This document shows, piece after piece, positions 1 through 8,065 of a stretch of DNA of 34,700 bases. Source of the DNA: Acidobacteriota bacterium (lineage in GTDB: Bacteria; Acidobacteriota; Terriglobia; Terriglobales; Acidobacteriaceae); contig JAJXWS010000035.1 of the NCBI GenBank assembly GCA_021781495.1, forward strand, positions 1 to 34,700, written 5' to 3'. The notes under the pieces were generated by a model. It saw only the letters and a list, made by a program, of their open reading frames with translations, did not search any database and was not told the origin of the DNA. The position numbers were made by a program, and so were the translations under genes. Position 1 is the first letter of the stretch; each line of letters begins with the position of its first letter.

Positions 1-1241
1 TGCCCAACGGCCTGACCGTTCTGACCGAGCGCATGGAGCATCTGCGATCCGTAGCCATGGGGGTCTGGATCAAGTCCGGCTCCCGCTGCGAGCCAGCCGA
101 GACGAACGGCATCTCTCATTTTGTGGAGCACATGCTCTTCAAGGGCACGCGGTCGCGCTCGGCGCAGCATATCGCCCGCGAGATGGACTCGATCGGCGGC
201 AACCTGGACGCTTTTACCGGCAAGGAGACGATCTGCTTCAACGTGAAGTCGCTGGCGGACCACGTGCCCATCGCGCTGGACGTGCTGGCCGACCTGGTGC
301 TGAACCCGGTCTTCGCCACCAAGGACATTGAGCGCGAGCGGGGCGTGATTCTGGAGGAGATCAAGATCGACGAGGACAACCCGGACGTGCTGGTCCACGA
401 GATCTTCACGCAGAACTTCTGGAAGGATCACCCGTTGGGCAAGCCGATCCTGGGCACCTCTGCCACAGTGGCGCGGCTGGACCAGCAGCAGTTGTTCGAC
501 TATCACGGCGGGCGGTTCCTGGGCGGCAACATGGTCTTTTCCGCGGCGGGCAACCTGGAGCACGACCAGTTTGTGGATGCCGTGGCAAAGAAGTTTGCCC
601 CGCTGGCGGCGGGCAATGCCGTGCGGGAAGAACAGGCTCCGGAGGCCAGCGCGCGCATTATGCTACGCAACAAGAAGGCGCTGGAGCAGGTGCAGATCTG
701 CCTGGGCGTGCCTGCGCCGCCCATTACGGACGACAATCGCTACGCCACGCTCATCCTGAACACGGTGCTGGGCGGCGGCATGAGTTCGCGCCTGTTCCAG
801 ACGATCCGCGAAGAGCGGGGCATGGCGTACTCCATCTACTCTGACCTGAACCCGTATCGCGATGCGGGGACGCTGTGCATCTACGCGGGCACCTCGGCGG
901 GCAAGACGCTGGAGACCATTGACCTGATTCTGGCCGAGTTCCGCAAGCTGAAGCAGACCCCGCTGACGGCCGAAGAGCTGACCCGCGCCAAGGACCAGTT
1001 GAAGGGCAACATCCTGATGGGGCTGGAGAGCAGCAACTCCCGCATGGCCAACCTGGCGCGGCAGGAGATCTACTTCCAGCAGTTCTTCACGGCAGAGGAG
1101 GTCATTGCCCGCATTGACGTGGTGACTGCGGAGCAGGTGCAGGCCATGGCGCAGCGGCTGTTTGACCCCGACCGCATTGCCGTAACGCTGCTGGGCCGGT
1201 TGGACGGCGTGAAGCTGAACCGCTCGCGGCTGGTGTGCTGA
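1..1241 (+). CDS. M16 family zinc peptidase (insulinase/pitrilysin-like), 5' truncated
   Basis: The frame is open from the first base (…PNGLTVLTERM…), so the true start lies upstream and only a few N-terminal residues are missing. The inverted zinc motif HFVEH (HxxEH) lies about 40 residues in, and the third zinc ligand is expected about 75 residues later, in the ERGVILEEI stretch. The C-terminal half carries the family's NTVLGGGMSSRLFQ segment and an R-E-RGMAYS-type loop. At over 410 residues it matches single-domain processing-peptidase-like M16 proteins (MPP-beta/YmxG type), which act on peptides or unfolded proteins as dimers. No signal peptide is visible, but the N-terminus is incomplete. 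It runs co-directionally into a prepilin gene about 90 bp later. The family call is secure; the substrate is unknown. Confidence 0.93.
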   Translation, partial: PNGLTVLTERMEHLRSVAMGVWIKSGSRCEPAETNGISHFVEHMLFKGTRSRSAQHIAREMDSIGGNLDAFTGKETICFNVKSLADHVPIALDVLADLVLNPVFATKDIERERGVILEEIKIDEDNPDVLVHEIFTQNFWKDHPLGKPILGTSATVARLDQQQLFDYHGGRFLGGNMVFSAAGNLEHDQFVDAVAKKFAPLAAGNAVREEQAPEASARIMLRNKKALEQVQICLGVPAPPITDDNRYATLILNTVLGGGMSSRLFQTIREERGMAYSIYSDLNPYRDAGTLCIYAGTSAGKTLETIDLILAEFRKLKQTPLTAEELTRAKDQLKGNILMGLESSNSRMANLARQEIYFQQFFTAEEVIARIDVVTAEQVQAMAQRLFDPDRIAVTLLGRLDGVKLNRSRLVC

Positions 1242-1331
1242 GCGGTGCATTTCCCTTCTGCGTCTGTAAGTTGTAGCATCAACTCGGATGGGCCGGATGG
1301 GTCGGCCTGCACTACGAGGCACAGAAAATCC

Positions 1332-1898
1332 ATGAATCGCACGTTTTCCTTCGATCGCAACCGGCGCGGCACACGGCAGCCAATCGCGGCCCTGGCGGGC
1401 AACTCCGCTGCGGAGCGGCAGAACGGCTTTACGCTGATGGAACTGCTGATCGTTATCGCCATCATTCTTATCCTGATGCTGGTGGCGATTCCCACGGCCG
1501 GGACCATTCGCAAGCACGCCAACGAGCTTTCCGCACAGAAGTCACTGCAGACCATCCAGCAGGCCGAGTCGATGTACGAGTCGAACTATCCCACGCAGGG
1601 CTATGCCTGCACCCTGCAGTCCCTTGGCGGCGAGCCGAGCTCTGGCCCGCCGAGCGCGACGGCGGCGCAGGTGATCAACGGAGAGCTGGCCACGGGCATC
1701 AAGTCCGGCTACATCTTCAACATCACCAACTGCACCAAGGTGACGGTGAACAACTCCGAGCGCGTGACGAGCTACACGGCCACGGCGGTTCCGGCAACGC
1801 CGGGCAAGACGGGCGACCGCGGCTTCTGCCTTGAGTCAGGCGGAGCCATGAAGGCCGACCCCGCGGGCGGCACCAACTGCACCCAGATGGTGCAATGA
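1332..1898 (+). CDS. Type IV prepilin / type II secretion pseudopilin-like protein
   Basis: I chose the ATG at 1332 (188 aa) over an in-frame alternative at 1245 because the earlier start only adds an unconvincing 29-residue leader. Residues 31-54 form a class III signal: NGFTLMELL, with predicted PilD cleavage between Gly32 and Phe33 and the conserved Glu at mature position 5, followed by a hydrophobic alpha-1 helix. The 32-residue leader is long for a pilin. The C-terminal domain has four cysteines (in CTLQ, NCTK, FCLE, NCTQ) that could form disulfides. No pilus or type II secretion assembly genes are in the window, so it is either an orphan minor pilin or serves a machine encoded elsewhere. 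The stop codon overlaps the next start (ATGA), suggesting translational coupling to the LolA-like gene. Confidence 0.85.
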   Translation: MNRTFSFDRNRRGTRQPIAALAGNSAAERQNGFTLMELLIVIAIILILMLVAIPTAGTIRKHANELSAQKSLQTIQQAESMYESNYPTQGYACTLQSLGGEPSSGPPSATAAQVINGELATGIKSGYIFNITNCTKVTVNNSERVTSYTATAVPATPGKTGDRGFCLESGGAMKADPAGGTNCTQMVQ

Positions 1899-2626
1899 CG
1901 TTCCTGTTGACCCCAGATTCGCGTGGTTCGTTCCGGATATCCCGGGTTTCGCGTATGCGGCCGGGGTATCTGTGCGTGTGGCTTGTGGTTTGCATGCTCG
2001 TTGTGCCGGGACTGCGCGCGCAGAAGCCGCCGCAGGCAAGGCCGCTGACGGTGCACGATGTGGCGCAGCGCGTGGACAGGCACTATAACCAGTTGCGCTC
2101 ACTGAAAGCGGGCTTTCTGGAGAGCTATGAGGGGCTGGGCATGCGGCGCACCGAGAGCGGCACGCTGCTACTGCTGAAGCCCGGACGCATGCGCTGGGAT
2201 TACTCCGCGCCCGCGGGCAAGCTCTTTTTGCTGGATGGCAAATACGCGTGGTCCTACACGCGCGGCGATGCGCAGGTGCAGCGCATTGCGGCCAGGGAGT
2301 TGGATGACCTGCGGTCGCCGCTGCGCTTTCTGCTGGGCCACACGCAACTGGAGAAGGAACTCAGCAACCTGCGGCTGAGCCCCGCGGCAGGAGGCCGGTT
2401 CACGCTGAGCGGCCAGCCCAGGGGACAGGAGAAGCGCATCGCGCGGCTGACGCTTACGGTGACAGCCGAGGGCGCCATCACTGCAATCGAGATGGAGGAG
2501 GTGGACGGCGCGCTGACGCGCTTCACCTTTACCGCCGAGCAGACCAACGCGCCCGTGCCTGCCGGCGCATTCCGATTTACGCCGCCGCCCGGCGTTCCCG
2601 TGGTTGACGCGCTGCCGCCGGTGTAG
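1895..2626 (+). CDS. lolA: LolA-like outer-membrane lipoprotein carrier protein
   Basis: LolA proteins accept lipoproteins from LolCDE and ferry them through the periplasm to the outer membrane. The 243-aa frame has an N-terminal hydrophobic segment (about residues 24-42) ending LRAQ, consistent with a signal peptide. It is followed by the LolA core: RVDRHYNQLRSLKAGF, then the strands GTLLLLKPGRMRWDY, GKLFLLDGKYAWSY and RSPLRFLLG. The ATG overlaps the prepilin stop codon (ATGA). An internal ATG at 1955 would give a more typical signal peptide with a short n-region and is a credible alternative; neither has a good Shine-Dalgarno. No lolB or lolCDE lies nearby. The assignment rests on recognisable LolA strand motifs; a LolA-related protein of other function is possible. 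Confidence 0.85.
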   Translation: MTFLLTPDSRGSFRISRVSRMRPGYLCVWLVVCMLVVPGLRAQKPPQARPLTVHDVAQRVDRHYNQLRSLKAGFLESYEGLGMRRTESGTLLLLKPGRMRWDYSAPAGKLFLLDGKYAWSYTRGDAQVQRIAARELDDLRSPLRFLLGHTQLEKELSNLRLSPAAGGRFTLSGQPRGQEKRIARLTLTVTAEGAITAIEMEEVDGALTRFTFTAEQTNAPVPAGAFRFTPPPGVPVVDALPPV

Positions 2627-2660
2627 GCAATTACAGCGGTGATTTGACCCTCCCTTTGCG

Positions 2661-2669
2661 TGCTAGACT
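2661..2669 (+). promoter_or_regulatory. Putative extended -10 promoter element (TGCTAGACT)
   Basis: The sequence is TG-C-TAGACT, about 105 bp before the Gfo/Idh/MocA start. A TTGACC hexamer at 2644-2649 precedes it at only 14 bp, too short for a standard spacer, so the extended TG would be the main determinant. Similar TGNTA elements precede eno, gapA and hpf. Confidence 0.35.
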
Positions 2670-2774
2670 TCCCGTGCATTGCTTGCCGCTGCTCTGCGTG
2701 TTCTGAATCTCTTCAGATGGCGCAGGGCATGCGTCTCTTCACCGCGGCGAGCAGCCCACGGAGATTGCCTGCCC

Positions 2775-4196
2775 ATGATCGAGTCTGCTGCCAGCCTGTC
2801 TGCATCCGTTACCCGTCGCCGTTTTCTTCAGTCCGCAGCCGCCGCTGCCGTGGTGGCCACAGGGCCCTATGCCCGCGCGCGCCGCGTAGCTGCGTCAGAC
2901 CGCATCACCCTGGGCGTGATTGGCTGGGGCATGATGGGGCCGAGCAACACCAAGTCGTTCCTGTCGTATGACGACTGCCAGGTGGTGGCCGCATGCGACA
3001 TTCACAAGGGGCACCTGCAGGCCGCGGTGGATACGGTGAACAGCCACTACGGCAACCAGGACTGCCGCGCGTATCACGATTATCGCGAGCTGCTGGCCCG
3101 CGACGATATCGACGCCGTGATGATTGCCATTCCCGACCACTGGCATGCCGTTGTGGCCACGGAAGCGGCCGCGCGCAAGAAGGACATCTACGGCGAGAAG
3201 CCCCTGGCACGGACCATCGCCGAGCAGCAGGCCATTGTGCGCGCCGTGGAGAAGAACAAGATAATCTGGCAGACCGGCTCGTGGCAGCGCTCGGTGGCGC
3301 CGTTCCGCAAGGCAGCGGAGATTGTGCGCAACGGATTGATTGGGAATGTGACCCACGTGGAGGTGGGCCTGCCGGGCGGCCATCACGACTTTCCCGGCAC
3401 GGTGCCCGCGCTGATGAAGCGGCTGGCGACTCTGCCGGACAAGATCACCAGCCCGGCGCAGATTGTGCCCGGCACCGCCGCATGGGACCTGGCCGTGACC
3501 GCGCCGCCGCCGGAGCTGGACTACGAGACGTGGATTGGGCCTTCGCGCATGGAGCCGTACATTGAGCAGCGCGTGTACCAGAACTGGCGATGGAACTACA
3601 ACACCGGCGGCGGACAGCTGCTGGACTGGATTGGCCATCACGGCGACATTGCGCACTGGGGCCTTGGCTTTGATGCTACCGGCCCATCCGAGGTGGAGGG
3701 CTTTGGCGAGTTCCCTGCCTCGAACGCAGTGTGGAACACCGCCACCAAGTACACCATTGCCTGCACGTATCGGAAGGAAGTGACCGGCTACGCCAGCGAC
3801 GTGCATATGACCATCGCGGGCGGATCCCCGGCCATCGCCATGGGCACCAAGTGGATTGGCACGGAGGGCTGGGTGTGGGTGGATCGCAGCGGCTTTGACG
3901 CCTCGAATCCGGAGTGGGCGAAAGAGGGCGCGCTGCCGGACAACCTGCGCAAAGTGCAGCTCTACGAGTCAAAGGAGCATCGCCGCAACTTCCTCGACTG
4001 CGTGCGTTCGCGCAAGCCCACCATCACGCCGGTGGAGACGGCGCACCACTCCACGATTCCGGGACACCTGGGGCTTATCTCCATGCTCACGGGCCGCAAG
4101 CTGCACTGGGATGTTGCGAAGGAGACACTGGTGAACGATGCGGCAGCCAGCGAGATGCTTACGCGGCCGTATCGCGCGCCTTATAAGCTGGCATAA
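2775..4196 (+). CDS. Tat-exported Gfo/Idh/MocA family oxidoreductase
   Basis: This is an NAD(P)-dependent sugar or inositol dehydrogenase-like protein (473 aa from the ATG at 2775; GGAGA lies about 11 nt upstream). A twin-arginine signal (TRRRFLQS, residues 13-20, then an Ala-rich stretch) predicts export as a folded, cofactor-loaded enzyme. The Rossmann nucleotide-binding motif GVIGWGMMG is at residues 47-55, and the family's EKP motif appears in IYGEKPLA, where the lysine is the usual catalytic candidate. The C-terminal region carries GGGQLLDWIGHHGDIAHW, matching the family's conserved histidine helix. Exported members of this family are abundant in Acidobacteriota and Bacteroidota and are usually tied to glycan or polyol turnover. 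No sugar transporter or glycosidase is adjacent, so the substrate cannot be inferred. An upstream TTG at 2679 is in frame but would bury the Tat signal. Confidence 0.92.
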   Translation: MIESAASLSASVTRRRFLQSAAAAAVVATGPYARARRVAASDRITLGVIGWGMMGPSNTKSFLSYDDCQVVAACDIHKGHLQAAVDTVNSHYGNQDCRAYHDYRELLARDDIDAVMIAIPDHWHAVVATEAAARKKDIYGEKPLARTIAEQQAIVRAVEKNKIIWQTGSWQRSVAPFRKAAEIVRNGLIGNVTHVEVGLPGGHHDFPGTVPALMKRLATLPDKITSPAQIVPGTAAWDLAVTAPPPELDYETWIGPSRMEPYIEQRVYQNWRWNYNTGGGQLLDWIGHHGDIAHWGLGFDATGPSEVEGFGEFPASNAVWNTATKYTIACTYRKEVTGYASDVHMTIAGGSPAIAMGTKWIGTEGWVWVDRSGFDASNPEWAKEGALPDNLRKVQLYESKEHRRNFLDCVRSRKPTITPVETAHHSTIPGHLGLISMLTGRKLHWDVAKETLVNDAAASEMLTRPYRAPYKLA

Positions 4197-4230
4197 AGGC
4201 AAATCTGCCTGGGAGGAGGTTACGCGCCGC

Positions 4231-4473
4231 ATGCTGTTGCTGCTTGGAATTGCCGCCCTTGCCTGGTCAGGCTTCAGCCTGATGACCGGCAAGGGCTACT
4301 ATCGGGGCTGCCCTCCGGGCGGCTATGACCGCAGGGAGAATCCGTTCAACTACTGGCTACCCACGATCATGATTGCGCTGCTGGGCACGTGGCTGGTGCT
4401 GGGGTCGTTCGGCATGCTTCCGCGGGTGGCGGGCGTGAACCTGAACACCTGCCCGCCGTCCCGCACGCAGTAG
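4231..4473 (+). CDS. Small two-helix membrane protein of unknown function
   Basis: The protein has 80 aa, starting at the ATG at 4231. A strong Shine-Dalgarno, GGAGGAGGT, lies at 4212-4220 with about 10 nt spacing, which decides this start over the open frame from 4138 that overlaps the preceding gene. Two hydrophobic segments are visible, about residues 1-19 and about residues 43-65 (YWLPTIMIALLG…). A short polar loop between them contains GCPPGGYDRREN. I do not recognise the family. It lies 34 bp after the oxidoreductase, probably on the same transcript, and converges on the permease genes. Confidence 0.72.
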   Translation: MLLLLGIAALAWSGFSLMTGKGYYRGCPPGGYDRRENPFNYWLPTIMIALLGTWLVLGSFGMLPRVAGVNLNTCPPSRTQ

Positions 4474-4506
4474 CATGCGGCAAAGCATGCATCGAGTGAC
4501 GCATGC
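4473..4506. repeat. Three GCATGC palindromes in a convergent intergenic gap
   Basis: GCATGC occurs at 4473-4478, 4485-4490 and 4501-4506 between two convergent genes. The first two can pair as a 6-bp stem with a 6-nt loop. There is no T-tract, so a terminator role is uncertain. Confidence 0.3.
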
Positions 4507-4512
4507 CCGGCG

Positions 4513-5757
4513 CTATTCGTAGCGCAGCGCCTCAATGGGGTCCAGGTTGGCGGCGCGAATTGCGGGGATCATGCCGCTGACCAGCCCGGTCACGGCCAGG
4601 ATGCCCGTGGCGACCACGATGGATAGCGGCGAGATCTTCAGGTAGATATCCGCGGCTTCGGCATTCAGCGCAATCTGGCTGTAGAACGGAATGCGCCCGA
4701 CGAGCACGGAGACGAGATAGGCCAGCGCGATGCCGCTGGCGCCGCCCACGCCGGTGATGACGAACGCCTCCGCCAGAAACTGCAGCAGGATGTGACGCCG
4801 TCGCGCGCCCAGCGCTTTCTCCACGCCGATTTCGCGCGTGCGCTGCTGCACCGCCACCAGCATGATGTTCATGAGGCCGATGCCCGCAATGCCCAGCGTT
4901 AACGCGCCCACCAGCGACAGCAGCACCTGAAGCGCGATGGTGAGAATCTGGAACTGGTGCAGCTGCGTCATCAGGTTGGCAACGTAGATGGCGTTGTGAT
5001 CGGCGGGGCGGAAGTGATGCGCGGCCGCGAGCGTCTCGCGCATGTCTTTCTCCACGAGCTGATAGTTGCCGCGATAGTTGAGCCAGATGCCGTCAAGGTA
5101 CTTGGTGTCCTTCAGGTCGCTCATGGTGCTGAAGGGGATGTAGATCTGGCGGTTGCGGTCGTTGTTCTCGCCGCCCTCCTGCATCTTGGGGCTGAGCACG
5201 CCCACGATGGTGAAGAGCACGCCGTTGAGCCGGATGGTCTGGCCCACGGCCCATCCGCCGGAGAAGAGCTTGGCCTTCGACTCAGAGCCGATGACGCAGA
5301 CGTGCGCGCGCTGCTCGTCCTCGGCGCCGTTGAAGAAGCGGCCCTGCCCTACACCCAGGCTCCATATCTCGTTGAAGTAGGAACGGACGCCATGCACGGT
5401 CCACGTGTAGCTATGCAGATCGTTCTGCACGGTCACGTCCTTCATCACGTCCGGCGAGACGTGCATGACGCCGGGTATGGTGTTGGCGAGCCGGTCCACA
5501 TCGTCCTGCGTGAAGCGCACCTGCACACCGGATTTTTCTCCGCCGGCCTGCTGGCTGGTGCGTCCCGGAAAGGTGCCGATGATGTTGGTACCCCACTCGG
5601 CAAAGATGGCCTCAATGGCGCGGCTGAAGCCTGCTCCGTAGGCCAGCAGCAGCACGACGGTGGCGATGCCCCAGGCCATGCCGCCCATGGTGATGGCTGT
5701 GCGGCGGCGGTTGTAGATCATCGCCTCCCATGCCTGGCCCCAGATGTCTTTGAACAT
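4513..5757 (-). CDS. MacB/FtsX-type ABC transporter permease (second of pair)
   Basis: The protein has 414 aa, starting at the ATG at 5757; AAAGGA sits about 6 nt upstream on the coding strand, and the open frame upstream to 5799 is not needed. The layout is that of MacB-type permeases: an N-terminal TM helix (about residues 20-42), a periplasmic MacB_PCD domain of about 220 residues, then three C-terminal TM helices forming the FtsX domain. The cytosolic coupling segment QQRTREIGVEKALGARRRHIL and the terminal LDPIEALRYE are family signatures. Such proteins use ATP-driven movements in the periplasm to export or extract substrates (macrolides, lipoproteins, toxins). It follows a paralogous permease by 54 bp, and no ATPase or membrane-fusion gene is adjacent. 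The substrate is unknown. Confidence 0.92.
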   Translation of the reverse strand: MFKDIWGQAWEAMIYNRRRTAITMGGMAWGIATVVLLLAYGAGFSRAIEAIFAEWGTNIIGTFPGRTSQQAGGEKSGVQVRFTQDDVDRLANTIPGVMHVSPDVMKDVTVQNDLHSYTWTVHGVRSYFNEIWSLGVGQGRFFNGAEDEQRAHVCVIGSESKAKLFSGGWAVGQTIRLNGVLFTIVGVLSPKMQEGGENNDRNRQIYIPFSTMSDLKDTKYLDGIWLNYRGNYQLVEKDMRETLAAAHHFRPADHNAIYVANLMTQLHQFQILTIALQVLLSLVGALTLGIAGIGLMNIMLVAVQQRTREIGVEKALGARRRHILLQFLAEAFVITGVGGASGIALAYLVSVLVGRIPFYSQIALNAEAADIYLKISPLSIVVATGILAVTGLVSGMIPAIRAANLDPIEALRYE

Positions 5758-5811
5758 GGCCGATCCTTTCGCTTCCGCTGTTCCGTTTCCGCCGTGCACG
5801 GCTCCTAAAAA

Positions 5812-7065
5812 CTACTCGCGGCGCAGCGCCTCAATGGGGTCAAGGGCCGCGGCTTTGCTGGCCGGATACAGGCCCGCCGCGATTCCGCTGAGCACCAGTG
5901 AGCCCAGCGCCAGCGCGGCCGACCACGGCACCAGCCGCGGCGGATCCCAGCCGGGCATCTTGCCTGTGAGGGCCTCCTGCAGCAGCGCCATGAATCCGGC
6001 GGAGAGCGCGATTCCGATGATTCCGCTGAGGCCGGTGAGCAGCAGGCCCTCCCAGAAGAACTGCGACAGGATGGAGCGGCGGGTGGCGCCCAGAGCCTTC
6101 AGCAGGCCGATCTCGCTGGTGCGCTCTGTGACAGCTACCAGCATGATGTTGATGATGCCCACCGCGCCCAGCCCGAGCGTGACAATACCCACGCCGCCGA
6201 GGAAGATATCCATCGCTGTAAAGATGGCACCGATCATCTTCTCTTCCTGGATGGTGTCCCACTCGTTGAAGGCATCTTTCATGGCGGGGTCAAAGCCGTG
6301 GCGGCTGGCGATGACGCGATGCACCGCCGCCAGGGCGGCGTCGATCTCGCCCTTGGTGGCGGGCTGATACTGGATGGAGGTCAGCGCGTCCTGAGCGATG
6401 TTGTCGCCCTTGAGCGGGAACAGGCGCTGCATGGTCGTGACGGGAACGTAGACCTTCTGGTCGTCATAGTCGTTGTTGCCGCGGCTGATTTTGCCCACGG
6501 AGCCGACCACGGTGAAAGCCGTGCCGTTGATGGTGATGGTTTCGCCCAGCATGGGCCGGCCGTTGAACAAGAGCGTTGAGGCTTTGAAGCCAAGCACGGC
6601 AACCCGCCGCTCGTTGGCAACGTCCGCATCGTCAATAAAGCGGCCGGAGGCCATGGGGATAAAGCGCACGGCGGTGTAGTTGGGCTCCACGCCAGTGACG
6701 TGGCTCGACGTATTGGCCCACTGGCTGACTTCATACAGGTCTGACCGGCCGAGCTCGACCGTGACCGCGCGCAGCTCGCGCAACTGGCGCATGGCGTTGG
6801 CATCGCCCATGGTGAGCTGATACGGACGCATGCCGGTGTGCTGGTTGGCCACGGCGGGAATGGTGCCGTTGAACATCATCACCAGATCATTGCCCAGGGT
6901 GGCCAGCTGCCGGTGCTGGCCGCTGCGGAAGCCCTCGCCGAGCCCCACCAGCACCAGCAGCGAGCCTACCCCCCAGGCAATCCCGAACATGGTAAGAAAA
7001 CTGCGCAGCTTGTTTGCGGCGATGGCGCGAAATACCTGACCGAGCGTGTCTGTGAAGGTTTGCAT
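5812..7065 (-). CDS. MacB/FtsX-type ABC transporter permease (first of pair)
   Basis: The protein has 417 aa from the ATG at 7065 (…MQTFTDTLGQVF…). The frame stays open upstream to 7305, but that part overlaps the dehydrogenase gene in another frame and has no permease character. A GGAG lies 13 nt before the ATG. The N-terminal TM (about residues 20-45, FLTMFGIAWGVGSLLVLVG) is followed by a periplasmic domain and three C-terminal TMs. The coupling segment TERTSEIGLLKALGATRRSIL and terminal LDPIEALRRE match the downstream paralogue. Together they could form a heterodimeric permease. No ABC ATPase lies beside the pair: upstream is a 3-hydroxyacyl-CoA dehydrogenase and downstream is a convergent gene. 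The ATPase must come from elsewhere in the genome. Confidence 0.92.
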   Translation of the reverse strand: MQTFTDTLGQVFRAIAANKLRSFLTMFGIAWGVGSLLVLVGLGEGFRSGQHRQLATLGNDLVMMFNGTIPAVANQHTGMRPYQLTMGDANAMRQLRELRAVTVELGRSDLYEVSQWANTSSHVTGVEPNYTAVRFIPMASGRFIDDADVANERRVAVLGFKASTLLFNGRPMLGETITINGTAFTVVGSVGKISRGNNDYDDQKVYVPVTTMQRLFPLKGDNIAQDALTSIQYQPATKGEIDAALAAVHRVIASRHGFDPAMKDAFNEWDTIQEEKMIGAIFTAMDIFLGGVGIVTLGLGAVGIINIMLVAVTERTSEIGLLKALGATRRSILSQFFWEGLLLTGLSGIIGIALSAGFMALLQEALTGKMPGWDPPRLVPWSAALALGSLVLSGIAAGLYPASKAAALDPIEALRRE

Positions 7066-7162
7066 GGCCGTTTCGCGCTCCACCGCGCTTGCAAACCAGT
7101 ACGCAGATGCGCCGGCCCCGGTTCCCCGGGGCGGCGGCGAATCGAAAGAGCGCGCTCCGCCG

Positions 7163-8020
7163 CTACTGCGGATAGGTGTAGAAGCCGCGGCCGGACTTGC
7201 GGCCCAGCCAGCCGGCATCCACCATGCGCACCAGCAGCGGGCAGGGGCGATACTTGGGATCGCCGTAGCCCTCCTGCAGCACGCGCAGGATATCCATGCA
7301 CACATCCAGCCCGATGAAGTCCGCCAGCGTGAGCGGGCCCATGGGATGCGCCATGCCCAGCTTGAAGACCTGATCGACAGCCTCCGGCGCGGCCACTCCC
7401 TCCATCACGGCAAAGGCCGCCTCATTGATGAGCGGCATCAGCACGCGGTTTGAGACGAAGCCCGGAGCGTCATGCACCTCCACGGGCGTCTTGCCCAGGG
7501 GCGCGGCCAGCGCATGCGTGGCGGCAAAGGTGGCGTCGCTGGTGGCCAGCCCGCGCACCACCTCCACCAGCGCCATCACCGGCACGGGATTGAAGAAGTG
7601 CATGCCGATGACCTGCGCGGGCCGCTGCGTCTGCGCGGCCAGCCTGGTGATGGAGATGGAGGATGTGTTGGAGGCAAGGATGGCGTCGCGCGGAAGAATA
7701 CGGTCCAGCGAGCGAAAGATCTCGGTCTTCAACTCAAACCGCTCAGGAGCGGCCTCCACCGCGAACTCCGCCTCAGCCAGCGCCTCGCGGTCCACGGTGG
7801 GGGTAATGCGCGCCAGCGCCAGTTCAATCTCCGCCTCGGGCAGCTTGCCTTTGGCGGCCTCACGGCCCAGGTTGGTGCGGATCTGCGCCAGTGCGCGGTC
7901 CAGAAAGCGCTGCTCCACATCGCACAGCAGCACGCGCAGCCCACTGCGCGCAAACACATGGGCGATGCCGGAACCCATGGTTCCGGCACCCACTACGCCA
8001 ACTACCGAAATATCAGCCAT
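7163..8020 (-). CDS. 3-hydroxyacyl-CoA (3-hydroxybutyryl-CoA) dehydrogenase
   Basis: This NAD-dependent enzyme interconverts 3-hydroxyacyl-CoA and 3-ketoacyl-CoA in fatty-acid oxidation or butyrate/PHB-type metabolism. At 285 aa it is the stand-alone (Hbd/PaaH) size, not a FadB fusion. The dinucleotide motif GVVGAGTMGSG is at residues 8-18, ASNTSS at about 116-121, the catalytic histidine in GMHFFNPVPVM (His141), a matching Glu near 153 (LVEVV), and PGFVSNRV at about 187-193. GGGGAG is placed 7-8 nt before the ATG. It is about 97 bp upstream of the permease pair and probably co-transcribed, with no functional link I can see. No thiolase or crotonase gene is adjacent, so acyl-chain preference cannot be told. 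Confidence 0.94.
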   Translation of the reverse strand: MADISVVGVVGAGTMGSGIAHVFARSGLRVLLCDVEQRFLDRALAQIRTNLGREAAKGKLPEAEIELALARITPTVDREALAEAEFAVEAAPERFELKTEIFRSLDRILPRDAILASNTSSISITRLAAQTQRPAQVIGMHFFNPVPVMALVEVVRGLATSDATFAATHALAAPLGKTPVEVHDAPGFVSNRVLMPLINEAAFAVMEGVAAPEAVDQVFKLGMAHPMGPLTLADFIGLDVCMDILRVLQEGYGDPKYRPCPLLVRMVDAGWLGRKSGRGFYTYPQ

Positions 8021-8065
8021 GCATCACTCCCCGTTCAAAAAACGCCAGAGGGAGTGTAACAGGAG

